15,714 nt of DNA. Source: SYFY01 sp031385325 (GTDB taxonomy: Bacteria; Pseudomonadota; Gammaproteobacteria; Pseudomonadales; Azotimanducaceae). Location: NCBI GenBank assembly GCA_031385325.1, contig JANNBJ010000172.1:1-15714 (forward strand), in the 5' to 3' direction. The position numbers and the translations under genes were made by a program. Shown here in pieces: positions 14,214-15,714 of this stretch. Every line of letters starts with the position of its first letter. Position 1 is the stretch's first letter. The notes under the pieces are model-generated. The model had not been told where the DNA came from and did not search any database. It saw only the letters and a program-made list of their open reading frames with translations.

Positions 14214-14758
14214 TAATCTGTTTTTTCCTGCAGAATCACGTTCAGGTTTTGTTCCTGCAGCTTGGAAAGCGTGGCCTGCGCATCGTCTCGAAGGGCGTAC
14301 GGCCCAACGACAACTCGATACCAGGTTCCGTCAGCGAGAGTCACCGGCACCATGCTGACCGGCAAATCCTGCAGCAGCAGTGATGCGCGGACGGACTCCG
14401 CATCAGACACGCTTCTGAACGATCCCGCTTGAAGGACAAATTCTTTTGGTTCCGGCTCTGGCACCGAAGTGACGACTTCAGGCGTGGTGACAGAGCCAGG
14501 AGGGGTGTACGGGGTCGGATCGACGACGACCTTGTTTTCCTTCAGGAGTCTGGGAAATTCGAAAGTCAGTTCGGGCTTCGTGGGCTCGGCCGGTGTTTCC
14601 TTTATGGCTGGCGTTTGTTCGAGCAATTCCGGCCCGTACGCTCCAGCGAGCACGCCAAGGGCGCCAAGGATGATTCCGGCGACAAAACTGGGACCGTGAA
14701 ACAGTACGTTGGCTCGCTTGTCAGGTTGTCGACGGGTTCTGGTGAAGTCCTTGGGCAT
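14213..14758 (-). CDS. FtsN-like SPOR domain membrane protein
   Basis: A 181-residue bitopic inner-membrane protein. It has a short basic cytoplasmic N-terminus (MPKDFTRTRRQPDKR), one transmembrane helix (about 25-42, FVAGIILGALGVLAGAYG), and a periplasmic linker rich in Pro, Glu and Thr. The linker holds the short conserved element LTFEFPRLLKENKVVV (64-79), comparable to the F-x-LL-x-VxVP element seen in FtsN-like SPOR proteins. A C-terminal SPOR domain (about 104-178) would bind glycan strands lacking stem peptides at the septum. It is much shorter than E. coli FtsN (319 residues). Its place between priA and hslV supports a divisome role, but I leave the symbol open. No Shine-Dalgarno sequence precedes the ATG; a TAAAAT at 14801-14796 (minus) could be a -10 box with no clear -35. 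Confidence 0.88.
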   Translation of the reverse strand: MPKDFTRTRRQPDKRANVLFHGPSFVAGIILGALGVLAGAYGPELLEQTPAIKETPAEPTKPELTFEFPRLLKENKVVVDPTPYTPPGSVTTPEVVTSVPEPEPKEFVLQAGSFRSVSDAESVRASLLLQDLPVSMVPVTLADGTWYRVVVGPYALRDDAQATLSKLQEQNLNVILQEKTD

Positions 14759-14830
14759 CGGGGGATGATAGAGGCTGGGTCAGGTGCTGGCGACCATTTT
14801 ACATTGGGAGTTGCGGTCAGGCTTGCCGAC

Positions 14831-15714
14831 TCACGCTCCGTCATACGGATCGATGTCGATCGACCAGCGAAGTGTTCGAGTCTCGGGTAGTGCCCGAATG
14901 TTTGCGCAACTGCGTTGCAAGGCGCCACGGTTGGCGGCCAGTAACAACAGCTGCAGGCGATGTCGATTGGCGATCCGCTGAATGGGCGCCGGTACCGGAC
15001 CGGACACGGAAACAAGTTTGTCCAGCCGATGCTTGAGACTCTCCAGAAAGTTGGTTGCCTCCGCGACCGTACTGGCGTCAGCGCGGATCAGCGCCATCGC
15101 GGCGGCTGGAGGCAGGCCTGCGCTCACACGATTTTCGAGCTCATGCTGCGCAAAGGCGGAGTATCCATCACTGACCAGGCGTTGCAGTGAGGGGTGTTCG
15201 GGTTGCAGGGTTTGAATCCAGATCTCGCCGGTTCGTTCCGCGCGTCCGGCTCGTCCTGCAACTTGCATAATCGTCTGGGCGGTTCTCTCCGGGGCGCGAA
15301 AGTCGGCCGACAGGAATCCGGCGTCTGCATTGATGATTGCCACCAGCGAGACATCGGGGAAGTGGTGGCCCTTGGCTAGCATCTGCGTGCCAACCATGAT
15401 CAAGGGCTGACCTTCGTGTACACGTTCCAGATGTTCTTCCAGTTGTTGCGAGTTGCGGGTGGTATCGCGGTCGATTCGAAGCACAGGGTGCTGTGGGAAG
15501 ATCCGTTCAAGCGCCGCTTCTGTTCGTTGTGTACCGAAACCAATGGGCTGCAGATTGGCGTGTCCGTTGTCGCACTGGGCGGGTACCGGGGTGTGGAGCC
15601 CGCAATGGTGACAACGCAGTAGAGCGGGTTGTCGGTGCAGGGTCATTCGACTGTCGCAGTGCGGACATCCAGCCACCCATCCACAAGAGGCACACATGAG
15701 GACTGGCGAGAAAC
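14831..15714 (-). CDS. priA: PriA, primosomal replication-restart helicase, C-terminal part
   Basis: The C-terminal 293 or so residues of PriA; the gene begins beyond the right edge, and the frame is open to base 15714 (FSPVLMCASCGW). PriA reloads the replisome at collapsed forks. Seen: the zinc-binding insert MCASCGW, GCPHCD, RCHHCG; helicase motif V region GTQMLAKGHHFPDVSLVAIINADAGFLSADFRAPERTAQ; motif VI VAGRAGRAERTGE; and the C-terminal domain ending in RWSIDIDPYDGA. The internal ATG at 15697 is not the start. In the last zinc knuckle the second cysteine is missing: after Cys (codon 15574-15572) the +3 position is Gly and +4 is His (CDNGH). No argS gene separates it from the SPOR gene, unlike in Pseudomonas. 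Confidence 0.96.
   Translation of the reverse strand, partial: FSPVLMCASCGWVAGCPHCDSRMTLHRQPALLRCHHCGLHTPVPAQCDNGHANLQPIGFGTQRTEAALERIFPQHPVLRIDRDTTRNSQQLEEHLERVHEGQPLIMVGTQMLAKGHHFPDVSLVAIINADAGFLSADFRAPERTAQTIMQVAGRAGRAERTGEIWIQTLQPEHPSLQRLVSDGYSAFAQHELENRVSAGLPPAAAMALIRADASTVAEATNFLESLKHRLDKLVSVSGPVPAPIQRIANRHRLQLLLLAANRGALQRSCANIRALPETRTLRWSIDIDPYDGA

Overview
The window looks like a core chromosomal segment of a gammaproteobacterium. UbiJ next to UbiE and UbiB, HslVU with a short SPOR protein and PriA, TatABC behind HisE, and a GlnA with its own sigma-54 type promoter are together typical of that class. The genes are neither enteric nor clearly Pseudomonas; a free-living or uncultured lineage is my inference. 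No tRNA, rRNA, CRISPR array, transposase or prophage gene is visible, and no gene in the window is frameshifted.

Layout. Bases 1-633 (minus) hold a secreted DUF4124 protein whose reading frame runs off the left edge through a G-rich 13-bp tandem repeat. Bases 733-2145 (minus) are glnA, followed by a strong intrinsic terminator and preceded by a 284-bp control region with a sigma-54 promoter match and an NtrC-like site. Bases 2430-3760 (minus) hold a translationally coupled pair: an MnmA-like PP-loop ATPase with an unfamiliar C-terminal half, then a TusA-type sulfur carrier. Bases 3867-6118 (plus) hold typA and dtd with overlapping stop and start codons. Bases 6167-15714 are a long minus-strand run. 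In transcription order it is priA (3' part), an FtsN-like SPOR protein, hslV, hslU, a DUF971 protein, ubiE, ubiJ, ubiB, hisE, tatA, tatB, tatC and xth.

How the genes work together. The long minus-strand run combines replication restart (PriA), division or peptidoglycan (SPOR), heat-shock proteolysis (HslVU, with a sigma-32 type promoter candidate), ubiquinone synthesis (UbiE, UbiJ, UbiB), histidine synthesis (HisE), Tat export (TatABC) and base-excision repair (Xth). Short gaps and 4-10 bp overlaps suggest several co-transcribed blocks. GlnA is the nitrogen-assimilation unit. TypA and Dtd both serve translation quality and stress.

Most of the window is well-known core biology. The best candidate for something undescribed is the PP-loop ATPase plus TusA pair. 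Its cysteines line up with the two catalytic cysteines of MnmA, but its C-terminal half does not look like MnmA, so its substrate is unknown.
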